Made by a program: the position numbers and the translations under genes. Below are positions 38,111 to 47,500 of a DNA stretch of 64,000 bases, piece after piece. The notes below the pieces were generated by a model. It was not told where the DNA came from, searched no databases, and was given only the letters and a program-made list of their open reading frames with translations. Positions within the stretch are counted from its first letter, which is position 1. Each line of letters starts with the position of its first letter. The DNA comes from Clostridium muellerianum. GTDB lineage: Bacteria; Bacillota; Clostridia; Clostridiales; Clostridiaceae. The stretch lies in assembly GCF_012926525.1 (NCBI RefSeq), contig NZ_JABBNI010000047.1, positions 124,001 to 188,000 of the forward strand, read 5' to 3'.

Positions 38111-39199
38111 ATGCTTGATATGTATGTGAATTGTGATGGAAAAAGATTAAGATGCGGATATACTACAGGTTCTTGTGCAGCAGCGGCAGCAAAAGCGGCA
38201 ACAAGAATGTTATACTTTAATGAAGAGGTAAAGGAAATAAAAATAGATACACCCTATGGTATAGAGCTTTTAATACCAATAGAAAAGATAAGAAAAGGCA
38301 ACGATTACATAGAATGTTGTGTGCTAAAGGATGGTGGGGACGATCCTGATATTACACATGGTATAGAAATATGGGCAAGAGCGAAAAAGAAAGAAAGCGG
38401 TTATAGCTTAAAGGGTGGAACTGGAGTAGGTACGGTTTGTAGTGAAGGTTTGTATGTAGCAAAGGGGGAGCCGGCTATAAACCCAGTACCAAGGAAAATG
38501 ATTGAAAAGGAAGTTAAAGAGGTACTTTTTAATAATAAAGGTGTGGAAATAACTATATTTGTACCTAGAGGAGAAGAAATTGCTAAAAAAACCTTTAACC
38601 CAAGACTTAACATACAGGGTGGAATATCTATATTAGGAACAACAGGCATAGTAAGACCTATGTCAGAGGAAGCTCTTACAAAATCTATAGAAATTGAAAT
38701 TAATCAGAAAAGTATAAAAGGATATAAGGATTTGATACTGTTATTTGGAAACATGGGTGAAAACATGGCCAAAGAACAGAAACTGGACTCCGATAAAATG
38801 GTTATATTCTCAAATTACCTAGGTTTTGCATTAAATGCCTGTGTGGAAAAAGGTATTGAAAAAGTACTTATAGTTGGACACATAGGCAAGTTGTGTAAAG
38901 TTGCTTCAGGTTGTTTTAATACTCACAGTAGAATATGTGATGTAAGATTAGAAACTCTGGCATTAGAACTTGCTTTAATGGGAAAAGATAGAGAACTTGT
39001 ACAAAAGGTTTATAATCAAAAAACCACAGAAGGTGCTGTGAATTTTCTTGGAGATGGATATGAAGAATTATATAAAAATATTGGTGTAAAAGTGAAAAAT
39101 AAAATAGAACAGTACACCTACAATAATATAAAGGCAGAGGTTATTATGTATGCTATGGATAGAGGAATACTTTATAGCAGTGTAGAGAAAGGCAATTAA
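38111..39199 (+). CDS. cbiD: Cobalt-precorrin-5B C1-methyltransferase
   Basis: C1 methylation in the anaerobic corrin pathway. About 362 residues, starting near [19 protein letters not shown], the CbiD hallmark; then [27 protein letters not shown] and LVGHIGKL-like [15 protein letters not shown]. The frame extends to TTG 38063, but the ATG at 38111 has AGAAGGTGA at good distance and the family N-terminus. It sits between repeats R2 and R3. Confidence 0.94.
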   Translation: MLDMYVNCDGKRLRCGYTTGSCAAAAAKAATRMLYFNEEVKEIKIDTPYGIELLIPIEKIRKGNDYIECCVLKDGGDDPDITHGIEIWARAKKKESGYSLKGGTGVGTVCSEGLYVAKGEPAINPVPRKMIEKEVKEVLFNNKGVEITIFVPRGEEIAKKTFNPRLNIQGGISILGTTGIVRPMSEEALTKSIEIEINQKSIKGYKDLILLFGNMGENMAKEQKLDSDKMVIFSNYLGFALNACVEKGIEKVLIVGHIGKLCKVASGCFNTHSRICDVRLETLALELALMGKDRELVQKVYNQKTTEGAVNFLGDGYEELYKNIGVKVKNKIEQYTYNNIKAEVIMYAMDRGILYSSVEKGN

Positions 39200-39245
39200 A
39201 GTGGAAAGTAATACATTAATTAAAAATATTATGAAGCAATATTTT

Positions 39246-39450
39246 GAGAGGACAGAGGACAGAGGACAATTGACAGAGGACAGTGAAGGAGGATTTTTCT
39301 ACGCTGCACTACGAAAAATCTTTAATTAAGCTTTTCAATGCTCGTTTCGCTAAAGCGAAACATTGCTTATTTATATAAATTTAAAGATTCTTTTGCATTA
39401 GCAAAAAATCAACCTTCATTGTCCTCTGTCCTCTGTCAAATGTCCTCTGA
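39246..39450. repeat. GGACA palindromic intergenic repeat R3
   Basis: About 205 bp. Left end GAGAGGACAGAGGACAGAGG followed by ACAATTGACAGAGGACAG (one unit longer than R1); right end TTGTCCTCTGTCCTCTGTC then AAATGTCCTCTGA. Nested hairpin GTTTCGC-TAAA-GCGAAAC, where R1 has GTTTTGC/GCAAAAC. It ends about 20 bp before cbiE, just before its ribosome site. Confidence 0.9.
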
Positions 39451-39469
39451 AAAAAGGTGGTTTTAAGAA

Positions 39470-40108
39470 ATGGAGAATAAAGTTTATATTGTGGGGATAG
39501 GCCCTGGAAACAAAGATTACATATTACCAAAGGCTATAGATACTTTAAAAAAGTCTGATTTAATAATTGGATTTGAAAGAGCCATTGAAAGTATTTATTT
39601 TGTTAAAGGAAATAAAGTTATAGTAAAGAAGCTTACAGATATAATAGAGTTAATAAATTCTAAAGAAAGCAAAAATGTGTCAGTAGTTGCATCAGGAGAT
39701 CCTCTTTTCTATGGTATAACAGATTATTTGAAGAAAAATTATAAAGGGAATATAGAAATAATTCCAGGATTAAGTTCTTTTCAATATATGATGAGTAAAA
39801 TAGGAAAGAGCTGGCAGGGGACTTTTTTAGGAAGTCTCCATGGAAGAGAAGACAAATTTAATGACATAGTAAGAGATAATGCTGTATCTATATGGCTCAC
39901 AGATAAAAAACATACTCCAGCTTATATATGTAAAGAACTTAATGAAAAAAATGTAAAAGCCAGAGTATATGTGGGAGAAAATTTATCTTATGAAGATGAA
40001 AAGATTACTATAGCGGATATAGAAGAAATGGAGAATATGAGCTTCAGTAATTTATGTGTAGCAGTAGTAGAAAACTTGGAATACTGTGTGGAGGAAAACG
40101 AGAAATGA
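39470..40108 (+). CDS. cbiE: Cobalt-precorrin-7 C5-methyltransferase
   Basis: SAM-dependent methylation at C5. 212 residues of the tetrapyrrole methylase fold: VYIVGIGPGNKDYILPKA at the N-terminus, VSVVASGDPLFYGI in the middle and IIPGLSSFQYM after it. ATG 39470 behind AAAAGGTGG. It overlaps cbiT by four bases (ATGA), the usual coupling of CbiE with CbiT, which together do the work of aerobic CobL. Confidence 0.93.
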   Translation: MENKVYIVGIGPGNKDYILPKAIDTLKKSDLIIGFERAIESIYFVKGNKVIVKKLTDIIELINSKESKNVSVVASGDPLFYGITDYLKKNYKGNIEIIPGLSSFQYMMSKIGKSWQGTFLGSLHGREDKFNDIVRDNAVSIWLTDKKHTPAYICKELNEKNVKARVYVGENLSYEDEKITIADIEEMENMSFSNLCVAVVENLEYCVEENEK

Positions 40109-40671
40109 TTTATATAAGGGATGATGAATTTATAAGAGGGGACTGCCCTATGACTAAGGAAGAAGTTAGAATTTTAAGTACTGCTAAGCTAGAACTTAAA
40201 GAGGACTACAGGGTTTTAGATATAGGTGCAGGAACAGGTTCTGTAAGCATACAGATAGCTAAAATTTGTTCAAAAGGTGAAGTAATAGCTATAGAAAAGG
40301 ACAAAGAAGCTCTTAAGATGATAAAGTTAAATAAAGAAAAGTTCCAAACTGAAAATTTAAATATAGTAGAAGGAGAAGCAATGGAAGTAGAGGAAAGCAT
40401 AAAAGCAACCTTTGATGCTATATTTATAGGCGGCAGTGGTGGAAACATAGAAAAAATAATTAAAAGTTATGATTTAAAGCTTAAAAAAGGAAGAAATATG
40501 GTATTGAATTTTATCACTTTAGATAATTTATATAGAGCTATGAATACCTTAAAAGCTTTAGATTATAATGTTGAATGTGCGCAGATTTCTGTAAATAAAA
40601 GTAGAGGAAAAAGCTATATGATGTTTTCAAATAACAGCATATTCATCTTAACAGGAACAAAAACAAAGTAG
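40105..40671 (+). CDS. cbiT: Cobalt-precorrin-6B C15-methyltransferase (decarboxylating)
   Basis: Methylates C15 and decarboxylates the acetate side chain at C12. About 188 residues, class I methyltransferase with RVLDIGAGTGSVSIQIA as the SAM site and the family N-terminus IYIRDDEFIRGDCPMTKEEV. The frame opens earlier (40054) within cbiE, but ATG 40105 has GGAGG at 40091-40095 and gives the normal length. Confidence 0.94.
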   Translation: MIYIRDDEFIRGDCPMTKEEVRILSTAKLELKEDYRVLDIGAGTGSVSIQIAKICSKGEVIAIEKDKEALKMIKLNKEKFQTENLNIVEGEAMEVEESIKATFDAIFIGGSGGNIEKIIKSYDLKLKKGRNMVLNFITLDNLYRAMNTLKALDYNVECAQISVNKSRGKSYMMFSNNSIFILTGTKTK

Positions 40672-40714
40672 ATCAATTTTTAGTGAAAATTAAAAAGTAG
40701 GAGTGTAATCAATT

Positions 40715-41401
40715 ATGGAAAGTAAAGCTACAAAATTAGGAACTTTATATGGTGTAGGAGTAGGTCCAGGAGCAGAAGAACTTTTAACATTAAAAGCTGT
40801 AAATGTTATTAAAAAGTGTGATGTTATAATAGCTCCATCTGCTAAAGAAGGTGGAAATAGTATTGCGCTGGAAACTGCTAAAAACTTTATTACTGAAGAT
40901 AAAGAGGTAATGGTTAAACATTTTCCTATGGGAGGAGCAGAGCAGGAAGAAAAGATACATAAGGCTTTCAAAACCATTGAGGAAAAATTAAAACAAGGAA
41001 AGGATATTGCTTTTTTAACTATAGGAGATCCTTTCGTGTATAGTACATACATATACCTATTAAAATATATAAAAGATCATGGATATAATACAGAAACAGT
41101 ACCTGGTATAACTTCATTTTGTGCTGGAGCAAGCATTGCAGGTGAGCCTATAGTTATAGGTGATGAGAGAGTTTTAATACTTCCAGCAACTCAGGTGGAC
41201 AAAATTACCGATGAAAAATTTGTGGTAATAATGAAGGTTTATAAAGTTGAAGAAAAGGTACTTGATGTTTTAGATAAAAAAGGATTTAAATATGTTTTTG
41301 TAAAAAGAGCATATAGAGAAGGTCAGGAAGTATTTAGAGATAGGGAAGAAATATTAAAAAATAAAGATTATATGTCACTTATTATAGCTCAAAGAGACTA
41401 A
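40715..41401 (+). CDS. cbiL: Cobalt-factor II C20-methyltransferase
   Basis: First ring methylation after cobalt insertion, at C20. 228 residues, tetrapyrrole methylase family: LYGVGVGPGAEELLTLKAVN, then VIIAPSAKEGGNS (a CbiL/CobI feature), IAFLTIGDPFVYSTY and VPGITSFCAGA. ATG 40715 behind GTAGGAGTG. Followed 18 bp later by cbiF. Confidence 0.93.
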   Translation: MESKATKLGTLYGVGVGPGAEELLTLKAVNVIKKCDVIIAPSAKEGGNSIALETAKNFITEDKEVMVKHFPMGGAEQEEKIHKAFKTIEEKLKQGKDIAFLTIGDPFVYSTYIYLLKYIKDHGYNTETVPGITSFCAGASIAGEPIVIGDERVLILPATQVDKITDEKFVVIMKVYKVEEKVLDVLDKKGFKYVFVKRAYREGQEVFRDREEILKNKDYMSLIIAQRD

Positions 41402-41419
41402 GAAAAGGGGAGACTAATT

Positions 41420-42196
41420 ATGAAAAACGTAGTGTATTTTATAGGAGCAGGACCAGGAGATCCAGATTTAATAACTGTTAAGGGAAGAAATATATTAATG
41501 GAAGCTGATGTAATAATATATGCAGGTTCATTAGTAAGTAAAGAACATTTTAAAAACTGCAAGGAAGGTGTAGAAATACATAATTCAGCATCTATGACAT
41601 TAAATGAAGTTATAGAAGTTATAGAGAAATCTTATAAAGAAAATAAAAAGGTAGTTAGACTTCATACTGGAGATCCAGCTATATATGGTGCAATAAAAGA
41701 ACAAATGGATGAGCTTGAAAAATTCAATATACCTTATGAAGTAGTTCCAGGAGTAAGTTCCTTTACAGCAGCTGCATCTGCCATAAAAAGAGAATTTACA
41801 CTTCCAAATGTAAGCCAAACTGTAATACTCACTAGGGTAGAAGGAAGAACTCCAGTACCAGAAAAAGAAAGCTTAGAAAAGTTAGCATCTATAGGTGCAT
41901 CTATGGCATTATTCCTTTCTGTAAGTATGATAGATAAAGTAGTTGAAAAGCTTAAAAAGGGATATGGAAGAAATGTGCCTATAGCTGTAATTCAAAGAGC
42001 TACTTGGGAAGATCAAAAATGTGTTATAGGAACTTTAGATGATATAGCTGAAAAAGTTAAAAAGGAAAATATAACAAAAACAGCCCAAATACTTGTAGGT
42101 GACTTTATAGATTGTGAATATAATAAAAGTCTCTTATATGATGAAGGTTTTTCACATATGTTCAGAAAGGGAAAAGATGAAGATAGCAGTAATTAG
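41420..42196 (+). CDS. cbiF: Cobalt-precorrin-4 C11-methyltransferase
   Basis: Methylates C11. 258 residues with YFIGAGPGDPDLITVKG, IIYAGSLVSKEH, VVRLHTGDPAIYGAIKEQMD and VVPGVSSFTAAASAIKREFTLP: the last string (KREFTLP) is specific to CbiF/CobM. ATG 41420 after AAGGGGAG. The end overlaps cbiG by 20 bases. Confidence 0.95.
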   Translation: MKNVVYFIGAGPGDPDLITVKGRNILMEADVIIYAGSLVSKEHFKNCKEGVEIHNSASMTLNEVIEVIEKSYKENKKVVRLHTGDPAIYGAIKEQMDELEKFNIPYEVVPGVSSFTAAASAIKREFTLPNVSQTVILTRVEGRTPVPEKESLEKLASIGASMALFLSVSMIDKVVEKLKKGYGRNVPIAVIQRATWEDQKCVIGTLDDIAEKVKKENITKTAQILVGDFIDCEYNKSLLYDEGFSHMFRKGKDEDSSN

Positions 42197-43160
42197 TGTA
42201 ACTGAGCAAGGTGATATTATTGCAGAAAAGCTTAAGGAAAGCTTGGATATAGACCTGTACTCTAGAGAAACTGTAAAAAAAAGTGGTATAAAGGTTTTAA
42301 CCGAAAAAATCATTAAAGAATATAAAGCAATAATATTCATAAGTTCCACAGGAATAGCAGTAAGAGCTATAGCAAATTATCTAGAAAGTAAGGATAAAGA
42401 TCCAGCGGTACTAGTTATAGACAGTAGTTCTAAGTTTGTTATAAGCTTACTTAGTGGACACCTGGGAGGAGCTAATGAATTAACCTTAAGGGTAGCAAAT
42501 ATACTAAAAAGTACTCCTGTTATAACAACTGCTACGGATAATATGGGAGTTACTGCACCTGATATAATTGCCAAAGATTATGGACTTGTAATAGATAATC
42601 TTAAAGATGCTAAAAATATTGCAGCTTTATTAGTAGATAAAAAACAGGTAGCTTTTTTAGATAATAAAAATATCATAGCTTTACCAAAAGGGTATACAAG
42701 CAGCATAGAAGAAGCTGAAGGAATGGTATATGTTACTCATAATTTAAAAGAAACCTTTGATGCATGTAAAGAAAATAGCTTAAAGCTTATAAGAAAAGAT
42801 ATTGTACTTGGAATAGGATGCAGAAAAGATTTTGATACAGATAAAATGAGAGATTCTGTAGAGCGTATTTTAGAAGAATATGATTTAGATAAAAGGGCAG
42901 TAAAGTCTATTGCCACAGTGGAAATTAAAAAAGATGAAAAGGCTATATTAAAATTAAGAGAATACTTAGGCTGTGAACTTAAGATATTTTCTTTAGAAGA
43001 AATAAAAAAGATACATCATAAGTATGCAGGTAGTGATTTTGTAGAAAAAACTATAGGGGTTAGGGCTGTGTGTGAACCCTGCGTTGAGTTATCAGGAGGA
43101 GCACTAATTACAGAAAAAATAAAAGCTCAGGGTATGACTATTTGTATTGGTGAGATTTAA
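42177..43160 (+). CDS. cbiG: Cobalt-precorrin-5A hydrolase
   Basis: Opens the delta-lactone and releases acetaldehyde (the C20 fragment), a step unique to the anaerobic route. About 327 residues: N-terminal MKIAVISVTEQGDIIAEKL, middle VISLLSGHLGGANELTLRVA, C-terminal GIGCRKDFDTDKMRDSVERI and GVRAVCEPCVEL. The frame is open from 42114, but ATG 42177 follows AGAAAGGGAA and gives the family start. Overlaps cbiF, so likely translationally coupled. Confidence 0.94.
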   Translation: MKIAVISVTEQGDIIAEKLKESLDIDLYSRETVKKSGIKVLTEKIIKEYKAIIFISSTGIAVRAIANYLESKDKDPAVLVIDSSSKFVISLLSGHLGGANELTLRVANILKSTPVITTATDNMGVTAPDIIAKDYGLVIDNLKDAKNIAALLVDKKQVAFLDNKNIIALPKGYTSSIEEAEGMVYVTHNLKETFDACKENSLKLIRKDIVLGIGCRKDFDTDKMRDSVERILEEYDLDKRAVKSIATVEIKKDEKAILKLREYLGCELKIFSLEEIKKIHHKYAGSDFVEKTIGVRAVCEPCVELSGGALITEKIKAQGMTICIGEI

Positions 43161-43183
43161 ACTTAATAGAAGGAAGTGTTAGT

Positions 43184-43900
43184 ATGGGAAAACTTTATGT
43201 TGTAGGAATTGGACCAGGTGGATTAGATTATATGACTGTGAAATCAGTAAAAGCACTAGAAGAAAGTGACATTATAGTAGGATATACTAAATACATAGAA
43301 TTTATAAAACCTATTATAAAGGATAAAGTTATATTTTCCACAGGTATGCGTGGTGAAGTAGAAAGATGTAAAAAGGCACTAGAATTGTCAAAGGATAAGG
43401 TAGTTTCCATAGTAAGTACAGGAGATGCTGGAATTTATGGAATGGCAGGACTTATATTAGAAATGAGAAAAGATGAAGATGTAGAAATAGTACCAGGAGT
43501 TACAGCATCTTCAGCAGCAGCTTCAGTAGTAGGAGCACCTCTTATGCATGATAACTGCAATATAAGTTTAAGTGATCTTATGACGCCTTATGAGCTTATA
43601 AAAAAGAGAGTTGAACTAGCAGCACAAGGAGATTTTATTATTTCATTGTATAATCCTAAAAGTAATGGAAGACCTCTTTATTTAAAGGAATGTATGGATA
43701 TAATAAAAAAATATAGAGAAGGAACTACACCAATTGCTGTAGTTAAAAATGCCTTAAGAGATGGTGAAGAAAGAACATTATTTACAATGGATTCTTTTGA
43801 TGACACTAATGTAGACATGTTTTCAATTGTAATAATAGGAAATAGTAAAAGTTATATAAAGGATAATGAATTTATAACTCCTAGAGGATATAATGTTTAG
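43184..43900 (+). CDS. cbiH: Cobalt-precorrin-3 C17-methyltransferase
   Basis: C17 methylation and ring contraction. 238 residues, tetrapyrrole methylase fold with LYVVGIGPGGLDYMTVKSV, SDIIVGYTKYIEFI, VVSIVSTGDAGIYGMAGL and SLSDLMTPYELIKKRVE followed by ISLYNPKSNGRP, all CbiH/CobJ marks. ATG 43184 behind AGAAGGAAG. No fused CbiG or [4Fe-4S] extension. Confidence 0.94.
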   Translation: MGKLYVVGIGPGGLDYMTVKSVKALEESDIIVGYTKYIEFIKPIIKDKVIFSTGMRGEVERCKKALELSKDKVVSIVSTGDAGIYGMAGLILEMRKDEDVEIVPGVTASSAAASVVGAPLMHDNCNISLSDLMTPYELIKKRVELAAQGDFIISLYNPKSNGRPLYLKECMDIIKKYREGTTPIAVVKNALRDGEERTLFTMDSFDDTNVDMFSIVIIGNSKSYIKDNEFITPRGYNV

Positions 43901-43934
43901 TTAGTAATTAATATTTAAGAATGGAGAATTTATT

Positions 43935-44729
43935 ATGGGAAAAAAGGGTATATTGGTAGCAAGTTTTGGAACAAGTATTCCACAGGCCTTTGAACTTTGT
44001 ATTGAGAGTACAGAAAATAAAATAAGAGAATGTTTTCCAGAATATGAGGTAAGAAGAGCATTTACTTCTTATATGATAATTAAAAAATTAAAAGAAGAAA
44101 AAAGGCTATTTATAGATACTGTAGAAGAGGCCTTAGAAAAAATGAATGATGATGGTTTTGATGAAGTTTATGTTCAGCCATTACATATCATGCCTGGAGA
44201 TGAATATGATAAGGTAATAAATGGAGTAAATAAATATAAAGATACCTTTTCTAAATTAGTTTTAGGAAGACCCATTTTATATAGAGAAAATGATTATAAA
44301 ATAGCAGTAAATGCATTAAAAAAACAGCTTCCTGTTATGGATAAGAATCATGCAGTAGTACTTATGGGGCATGGTTCTGTGCATCCAGCTAATTCTAGTT
44401 ATGCTTTACTTCAGTACATGTTAAAGGATGGAAACTTGGATACGGTGTATGTAGGAACAGTAGAGGGGTATCCTACCTTAGAAAATGTAATTCCAAAGAT
44501 GAGACAGGATAATATACAAGAGGTTACATTAATGCCTTTTATGTTGGTAGCAGGTGATCATGCTATAAATGATATGGCAGGGGAAGAAGATTCCTGGAAA
44601 ACTGAATTAGAAGAAGAAGGATTTAAGGTTAATGTGTATTTACATGGATTAGGTGAAAATAAAGCTTTTCAGGATATATATGTAGAACATATTAAAGATT
44701 CCATAAATGGAAACCCATTATTTAAGTAA
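43935..44729 (+). CDS. cbiK: Anaerobic cobaltochelatase
   Basis: ATP-independent insertion of cobalt into sirohydrochlorin, the entry to the cobalt-early pathway. 264 residues. GILVASFGTSIPQAFEL at the N-terminus, the metal-binding histidine in YVQPLHIMPGDEYDK (near 86-100) and a second in VLMGHGSVHPANSSY (near 147). MPFMLVAGDHAINDMAG completes the active site. ATG 43935 after AATGGAG. No signal peptide, so the cytosolic form. Repeat R4 follows. Confidence 0.95.
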   Translation: MGKKGILVASFGTSIPQAFELCIESTENKIRECFPEYEVRRAFTSYMIIKKLKEEKRLFIDTVEEALEKMNDDGFDEVYVQPLHIMPGDEYDKVINGVNKYKDTFSKLVLGRPILYRENDYKIAVNALKKQLPVMDKNHAVVLMGHGSVHPANSSYALLQYMLKDGNLDTVYVGTVEGYPTLENVIPKMRQDNIQEVTLMPFMLVAGDHAINDMAGEEDSWKTELEEEGFKVNVYLHGLGENKAFQDIYVEHIKDSINGNPLFK

Positions 44730-44791
44730 CTGAACTTTTGGATATACGAAAGTTTAACTTAATATAATAAGCAAATTGTGAATCAACTTTT

Positions 44792-45050
44792 TCAGAGGAC
44801 AGAGGATTTTTTAGAGGACAAAGGACAATTGACAGAGGACAGTGAAGGAGGAGTTTTCTCCGCTGTGCTCCGAAAAATCTTTAATTAAATTTTCAAATAC
44901 TTGTTTCACTAAAGTGAAACATTGATGACTAATATAAATTTAAAGCTTATTTTGCATTAGTAAAACAAGCTTTAGAAATAAATTAGTTTTCTGACGTAAG
45001 GAAGAAAACTCACCTTCATTGTCCTCTGTCCTCTGTCAAATGTCCTCTGA
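44792..45050. repeat. GGACA palindromic intergenic repeat R4
   Basis: About 259 bp. Left end TCAGAGGACAGAGGATTTTT with further GGACA units to GACAGTGAAGG; right end ACCTTCATTGTCCTCTGTCC then TCTGTCAAATGTCCTCTGA. Nested hairpin GTTTCAC-TAAA-GTGAAAC, covarying with R1-R3. Lies between cbiK and cbiJ. Confidence 0.9.
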
Positions 45051-45088
45051 AAATGTTTTACATTTTTTAAAGATTGGAGATTTTTAAC

Positions 45089-45865
45089 ATGATAGGTTTG
45101 ATTCTTGGAACTTCAGAAGGAAAAAAAATACTATCTCTTTTAAACAAATTTACTGAAGATATATTAATATCCACTGCTACTGAATATGGTGGAGAACTAC
45201 TACAAAATTATAAGTATGCATGTTTAAATACAAAACCTTTAAATTTGCAAGGATTAAAGGAATTATTTAAAGAAAAGGGTGTGGATATGCTTGTGGATGC
45301 ATCACATCCTTATGCATTAGAAATTACTGATAATGCTATTAAAGCTTGCAGTGATTTAAATATAGATTATGTAAGATATGAAAGAGCATCCTGTGTAGAT
45401 AAGTTTAAAAATCATGAAAAAGTTATAGAAGTAGAAAATTATGAAGGACTTTATGATAAACTAAAGTATATAAAGGGAACTATACTTAATACCAGCGGAA
45501 GTAGAAATTTAGATAAAATATTATCTTTAAATATAGAAAACCGAATAATTCATAGAGTATTACCTTCTATAAAGGTTATGAATGAATGTTTAAACAAAGG
45601 TGTAAAAATTGATGATATAATAGCTATGAAGGGACCTATAAGTTATAATTTAAATTGTGCCTTTATAAAAGAATATGAAGCAAAAGCTATGATATTAAAA
45701 GACAGTGGTATTCAAGGTGGAACAGAGGATAAAATAAGGGCATGTGTAGATAATGATATATATGCTTTTATAATAGATAGAAGTAACAGAAAATATAAAA
45801 CTATTTTCTATGATGAAAAAAACCTAGTGCAATATATTGTGGAAAAACTTAAGTTAGGCATATAA
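45089..45865 (+). CDS. cbiJ: Cobalt-precorrin-6A reductase
   Basis: NAD(P)H-dependent reduction of cobalt-precorrin-6A. About 258 residues: MIGLILGTSEGKKILSLL at the N-terminus, VDASHPYALEITDNAI, and near the middle NTSGSRNLDKI, then HRVLPSIKVM and DIIAMKGPISYNLN, DSGIQGGTEDKI. TTG 45074 is in frame, but GGAGA spacing supports the ATG at 45089. Separated from cbiK by repeat R4. Confidence 0.93.
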   Translation: MIGLILGTSEGKKILSLLNKFTEDILISTATEYGGELLQNYKYACLNTKPLNLQGLKELFKEKGVDMLVDASHPYALEITDNAIKACSDLNIDYVRYERASCVDKFKNHEKVIEVENYEGLYDKLKYIKGTILNTSGSRNLDKILSLNIENRIIHRVLPSIKVMNECLNKGVKIDDIIAMKGPISYNLNCAFIKEYEAKAMILKDSGIQGGTEDKIRACVDNDIYAFIIDRSNRKYKTIFYDEKNLVQYIVEKLKLGI

Positions 45866-45942
45866 AAGAAAATACACTAAAATACTGACTAGTTATTTTT
45901 GAATATGCCTTAATAAAAACTAAAAGGTAAAGGGTGTATTTT

Positions 45943-46779
45943 ATGGAGTTTACAACAAAATACCCAGGGAGTTTTGGAGAAGTGCTTCAAGGCAGGGTGC
46001 AGGATAGGGATGTTTTGCTGTCTTGTCCAGTTAATATTTATACTAATGTTAAAGTATTAGAGAGTACAAGCCCTAAGAATAAATTTAAATGGAAAAAAGC
46101 AGCTGGATTTTTGGATAATGTTTTAACTAAATGGGATTATAAAAATTACATAGATAATTTAGATATAGAAATATTTTCGCACATACCCTATGGAAAAGGT
46201 ATGGCAAGCAGTACCGCAGATTTATGTGGAGTTTATGCTTGTTTGTTGAAGCTGTTTAAAAGGGAATTTAATGAGCAGGAACTTATAGAACAGTGCATAA
46301 AAATAGAACCTACAGATAGCATAATTTTTAATGAAGCTACTATATTTGATTATAAAAAGGGAATTTATAAAGAAAAAATAGGTTCATATTTTAAATATAA
46401 TATATTAGCTTTTGAAGGGGAAAATGTAGTAGATACAGTAGAATTTAATAGTAAAAAGTTACCTGAATTAAGTAAAGCAGATGATTTATATGAAGTTTTA
46501 AAAGAAGCTATACAGGAAAAAAATTTGAAAAAGCTTTCTTATGTGTCTACGGAAAGCATTATTAGAAATCAAAAAAGGCTTTATTATGATTGGATAAAAG
46601 ATGTAATAAGTATAAAAAATAAAACTTGCGGCCTTGGAATAATTGGGGCTCACAGTGGAAATGTATTGGGAATAATATATGAAGATGATGAGAAATTTAA
46701 TTATGCGGTAAAGGTTGCGAGGCAATTAAATGGTTATAAAATATATCCAATACAAAGTTTAGATAAGATTGAGATATAA
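45943..46779 (+). CDS. pduX: L-threonine kinase, PduX-like (GHMP family)
   Basis: ATP-dependent phosphorylation of L-threonine, supplying threonine phosphate to CobD for the aminopropanol linker. 278 residues. The start FTTKYPGSFGEVLQGRV is typical of PduX, and the GHMP ATP motif is PYGKGMASSTADLCGVYA (near 89-106). GLGIIGAHSGNVLGI is the C-terminal GHMP motif. GTG 45934 lies in the AAAGGGTG site, so the ATG at 45943 is used. Its place in this operon, without any propanediol genes, supports a role in cobalamin synthesis. Confidence 0.88.
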   Translation: MEFTTKYPGSFGEVLQGRVQDRDVLLSCPVNIYTNVKVLESTSPKNKFKWKKAAGFLDNVLTKWDYKNYIDNLDIEIFSHIPYGKGMASSTADLCGVYACLLKLFKREFNEQELIEQCIKIEPTDSIIFNEATIFDYKKGIYKEKIGSYFKYNILAFEGENVVDTVEFNSKKLPELSKADDLYEVLKEAIQEKNLKKLSYVSTESIIRNQKRLYYDWIKDVISIKNKTCGLGIIGAHSGNVLGIIYEDDEKFNYAVKVARQLNGYKIYPIQSLDKIEI

Positions 46780-46894
46780 GTAAAAAGTTAATTATTAATT
46801 GAATTTTCACTTAATATAAGCATAATGCAACGCAACTTTTTAGAGGATAGTTGAGTTGTTAATATTTAGTATATAAAGGAAGAGGGTATTTGTC

Positions 46895-47410
46895 ATGGAT
46901 AAAGGATATATTCAAATGTATACAGGTAATGGTAAAGGAAAAACTACTGCAGCTTTAGGATTATCACTTAGAGCTGTTTGCGCTGGCAAAAATGTTTTTT
47001 TTGGACAGTTTACTAAAGGCATGAAATATAGTGAATTAAATGCAGTAAAATATTTACCTACCTTTACATTAGAACAATTTGGAGGAGATCATTTTATATT
47101 TAATAAGCCAACTAAGGCAGATATAGCAGAAGCTAGAAAAGGCTTAGAAAGAGCAAAGGAAGTTTTAACTTCTGGAGAATATGATGTAGTTGTTTTAGAT
47201 GAAATAAACATCGCTGTATTCTATGAGCTTTTCCCTGTAGAAGAAGTTATAGAAATGTTAGATAGTAGAAAAGAAAATGTAGAAGTAATACTTACAGGTA
47301 GATATGCAAATGAGAAGCTTATTGAAAAAGCTGATTTAGTAACAGAAATGAAGGAAATAAAGCATTACTATACACAAGGAGTTCAGGCAAGAGTAGGTAT
47401 AGAAAGCTAA
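46895..47410 (+). CDS. btuR: Corrinoid adenosyltransferase (BtuR/CobA/CobO type)
   Basis: Transfers the adenosyl group of ATP to cob(I)yrinate diamide or other corrinoids. 171 residues with P-loop YTGNGKGKTTAALG (near residues 9-22), FGQFTKGMKYSELNAV, VVLDEINIAVFYEL and a shortened C-terminus HYYTQGVQARVGIES. ATG 46895 follows GGAAGAGGG. Last gene of the cobalamin run, ending at the terminator at 47454. Confidence 0.94.
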   Translation: MDKGYIQMYTGNGKGKTTAALGLSLRAVCAGKNVFFGQFTKGMKYSELNAVKYLPTFTLEQFGGDHFIFNKPTKADIAEARKGLERAKEVLTSGEYDVVVLDEINIAVFYELFPVEEVIEMLDSRKENVEVILTGRYANEKLIEKADLVTEMKEIKHYYTQGVQARVGIES

Positions 47411-47453
47411 AGTTATGAAATTTTAAAGAATGTAAATTTCATTTTTAATTAAA

Positions 47454-47500
47454 AAGGCTATGAAATATAAGGTTAATACCTTAAATTTCATAGCTTTTAT
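47454..47500 (+). terminator. Intrinsic terminator of the cobalamin run
   Basis: AAGGCTATGAAATATAAGGT pairs with ACCTTAAATTTCATAGCTT around a four-base loop, then TTTATTTA. Probably ends transcripts from btuR. 47501-47769 holds nothing recognised. Confidence 0.75.

Noticed and set aside
30124-45050. R1-R4 repeats as a CRISPR array
   Set aside because: Copies are kilobases apart, each is itself an inverted repeat, and there are no spacers of even length and no cas genes.
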